Shown here: positions 5,933 through 7,308 of the stretch, in pieces
How positions within the stretch are numbered: the first letter of the stretch is position 1
How the letters are laid out: the number at the start of each line of letters is the position of its first letter
DNA from: Proteobacteria bacterium UBA1673
GTDB taxonomy: Bacteria; Pseudomonadota; Gammaproteobacteria; Comchoanobacterales; Comchoanobacteraceae
Direction: 5' to 3'
NCBI GenBank assembly: GCA_002320385.1
Contig: DCKN01000112.1
Coordinates: 1-7,308 of the forward strand
DNA: 7,308 bases
Notes under the pieces: generated by a model
Seen by the model: only the letters and a program-made list of their open reading frames with translations
What the model was told of the DNA's origin: nothing
Database searches by the model: none
Made by a program: the position numbers and the translations under genes

Positions 5933-6607
5933 ATGCCATTCTTCATAGTACCAGTAGCCATCAAAGCGATTAGCGCCATTGTAACTGGAGCGACACATGT
6001 GCTTACTGCAACCGCTAAAGTCGTCAATACAGGGTTGGATAAAACCATTGGCAAGGAAGCCACCAAAGTAGTAGATCGAGCTGCAGAAGAAGTCAATGAT
6101 GCCTATAATAGCCCGCAGGCGACCGCTGTTCGGGCAGTAAACGATATGACGACAAGCGGTAAATCAGAGCAGTCAGATCAAACAGCTAAAAAGCCAGAAT
6201 TGACTGATCAAGAAAAACATGATGAAGCATTACAAAAACTGGAAAAGTCACTGAGAGATCTTGAATTAACCACATTTGGTAAGGAATTAGAACCCATAGG
6301 CGTGGATATCAAAGAACCAGACGCAAAAGCGCGTTTTAAGCAAAGCACAGAAGCATTCGATGAAAATGTTAGTAATATTATCAATAAATGCGAGCAAGGC
6401 GGCTATGTTAACGAGGTCAACCAAGCATTGGAAAACGTACACAATACACTGGGACACGACACATTACGCTCACTAAAAAGCAATGTCAACGAAAAATCCA
6501 AGGAGCTATTACGACGACTGGACCATGTCAAAGCACACCTTAGTAAAGCGCAAGAGCAAGTGAATAATAAGAATCAATCTAATATTCACTTTGGTCTCAA
6601 CCCGTAA
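5933..6607 (+). CDS. Small helical protein with hydrophobic N-terminus, function unknown
   Basis: I do not recognise this 224-residue protein. It opens with MPFFIVPVAIKAISAIVTGA, a hydrophobic stretch with Gly and small residues that could insert in or lie along a membrane. There is no signal peptidase motif, and Ala/Thr/Val-rich, probably amphipathic helix continues to about residue 68. Residues 69-95 are a polar linker (Ser/Gln/Lys/Thr). Residues 92-112 form a charged helix (QEKHDEALQKLEKSLRDLE), and 136-212 are further helix with coiled-coil character (SNVNEKSKELLRRLDHVKAH). The single Cys is residue 153. The start follows a 20-base leader lacking a Shine-Dalgarno; the next Met is residue 72, which would drop the whole hydrophobic part, so ATG 5933 is preferred. 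It has its own promoter and is convergent with the minus-strand gene at 6901. A membrane-tethered adaptor or a secreted effector would fit; neither is shown. Confidence 0.75.
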   Translation: MPFFIVPVAIKAISAIVTGATHVLTATAKVVNTGLDKTIGKEATKVVDRAAEEVNDAYNSPQATAVRAVNDMTTSGKSEQSDQTAKKPELTDQEKHDEALQKLEKSLRDLELTTFGKELEPIGVDIKEPDAKARFKQSTEAFDENVSNIINKCEQGGYVNEVNQALENVHNTLGHDTLRSLKSNVNEKSKELLRRLDHVKAHLSKAQEQVNNKNQSNIHFGLNP

Positions 6608-6900
6608 ACAAAGATAAAATCCAAATACTCAGGCTGATCTTAAAAAGCCACGTAACGTTGCGTATACACACAGACATCCTAGCCAATAGCTCAACAATGT
6701 GGCGACATGAAGACGCAAACAGATAACAGGACCCAAGCATGCACACATACATGATGCACCATCCATAATCACAAATAATCGCAACCAATCGCATCAACTG
6801 TGATACCACAGCGGTTAATATCACGAGCACAAATACAAAGAAGCTCTATTGGTCAAGCAACCATTTATCATCATATATTTGAGTCGGCATTGATTTTTTA
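6608..6900. other. Convergent intergenic region, nothing coding seen
   Basis: About 290 bp lie between the two convergent genes. The minus-strand frame 6830-6597 overlaps the end of the 224-residue gene and has no ribosome site. Weak hairpins are visible: GGCT/AGCC (6632-6649) shortly after the plus-strand stop, and CTGTG/CACAG (6798-6811). No clear intrinsic terminator for the plus strand is present. Confidence 0.5.
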
Positions 6901-6905
6901 TCAAT
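6889..6905 (-). terminator. Weak hairpin at the end of the minus-strand gene
   Basis: ATTGAT (6889-6894) pairs with ATCAAT (6900-6905) around five T (plus strand), and the stem covers the minus-strand stop codon (6903-6901). It is AT-rich and lacks a U-tract on the minus strand, so termination here is only a possibility. Confidence 0.25.
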
Positions 6906-7308
6906 CACTGCGATGCAGTTGCTTGTAAGTTAGGAGCTGGCGATCAATATAACGAATGCGATCAGAAACAAATTTATTGATAAAATCAGTTTTATAATAA
7001 GCCTGATCTTTAAACAATTCCAAACGATATTGCATAGCAATCAACGATTGACACAATTGATTGGCTTTGACGTAATCTGTATCTAACAATACTTTATGCG
7101 AAAATGACTCACGCTGAGGATAATTGTACTGTTCAAGCGGCGTGAGGTTCAAAAGCTTAGTTCGATCTTTATCACGAATCCCCAGGCATATTTCTAAACG
7201 ATATAAGTCCTTAGAAATAACATTTTTCAAAAAAACATAATCATTGTAATCCATTTTTTGCTCAGATGCATACGGATCTTTTTTGGCATCCACATCACAT
7301 GACCAGTA
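6901..7308 (-). CDS. Hypothetical helical protein, 5' end outside window
   Basis: The frame is open from the right edge to TGA at 6903-6901, giving 136 codons. The first readable residues are YWSCDVDAKKDPY. A GTG at 7293 could be a start but has no ribosome site, and the next in-frame ATG (7254) would drop well-formed sequence, so the gene most likely begins beyond the window. The protein is charged and probably mostly helical, rich in Tyr, Lys, Asp and Leu (for example LKNVISKDLYRLEI and FVSDRIRYIDRQLLTYKQL), with no membrane segment in the visible part. Cys followed by Asp near the left end could be the first mature residues of a lipoprotein, but the preceding Tyr-Trp-Ser is a poor lipobox. 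No family recognised. It converges on the 224-residue gene and is probably an independent unit. Confidence 0.68.
   Translation of the reverse strand, partial: YWSCDVDAKKDPYASEQKMDYNDYVFLKNVISKDLYRLEICLGIRDKDRTKLLNLTPLEQYNYPQRESFSHKVLLDTDYVKANQLCQSLIAMQYRLELFKDQAYYKTDFINKFVSDRIRYIDRQLLTYKQLHRSD

Noticed and set aside
5773..6096. Minus-strand 107-codon frame
   Set aside because: It overlaps the promoter and start of the 224-residue gene antisense and has no ribosome site.
6597..6830. Minus-strand 77-codon hydrophobic frame
   Set aside because: It overlaps the end of the 224-residue gene, lacks a ribosome site and has a composition expected from the complement of A/C-rich spacer DNA.

Overview
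The window is AT-rich, loosely packed bacterial DNA. It has standard bacterial promoter boxes, a Shine-Dalgarno before the largest gene and an intrinsic terminator after it. The encoded proteins look like orphan genes of a host-associated gammaproteobacterium: long, hydrophilic, Lys/Glu/Asn-rich, coiled-coil proteins without signal peptides, plus small membrane proteins. My best guess is a Legionella/Coxiella/Rickettsiella-like lineage. That rests on protein style only, because no marker gene is present.

Layout. At the left edge (positions 1-128, minus strand) is the 5' end of a gene for a Sec-exported protein, with a clear signal peptide ending in Ala-Gln-Ala. A divergent intergenic region of about 470 bp follows, holding a hairpin and a large imperfect dyad. 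The main gene (596-4054, plus) encodes a 1152-residue cytoplasmic-looking protein, preceded by a good AAGGA and closed by an intrinsic terminator whose loop contains the stop codon. Next is about 600 bp without an intact gene. It carries an eleven-copy 12-bp tandem repeat inside frames that are open but broken near their start, which suggests a decayed repeat protein. A near-consensus promoter (TTGACA-17-TACAAT) then leads to a 314-residue Cys-rich membrane protein gene (4659-5603). A further spacer of about 330 bp holds hairpins, a perfect 12-bp palindrome and two oppositely oriented DnaA-box-like 9-mers. It is followed by a TATAAT box and a 224-residue gene with a hydrophobic N-terminus and a helical tail (5933-6607). 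After about 290 bp without a gene, a convergent minus-strand gene (130 or more residues) runs off the right edge.

The genes do not form an operon: each has its own control region and wide spacers separate them. No metabolic or defence pathway is recognisable. The most economical reading is a cluster of lineage-specific secreted or host-interaction genes, independently transcribed, in a region undergoing decay. The 314- and 224-residue genes share two traits: a dyad within the promoter spacer, and a short A/C-rich leader with no convincing Shine-Dalgarno.
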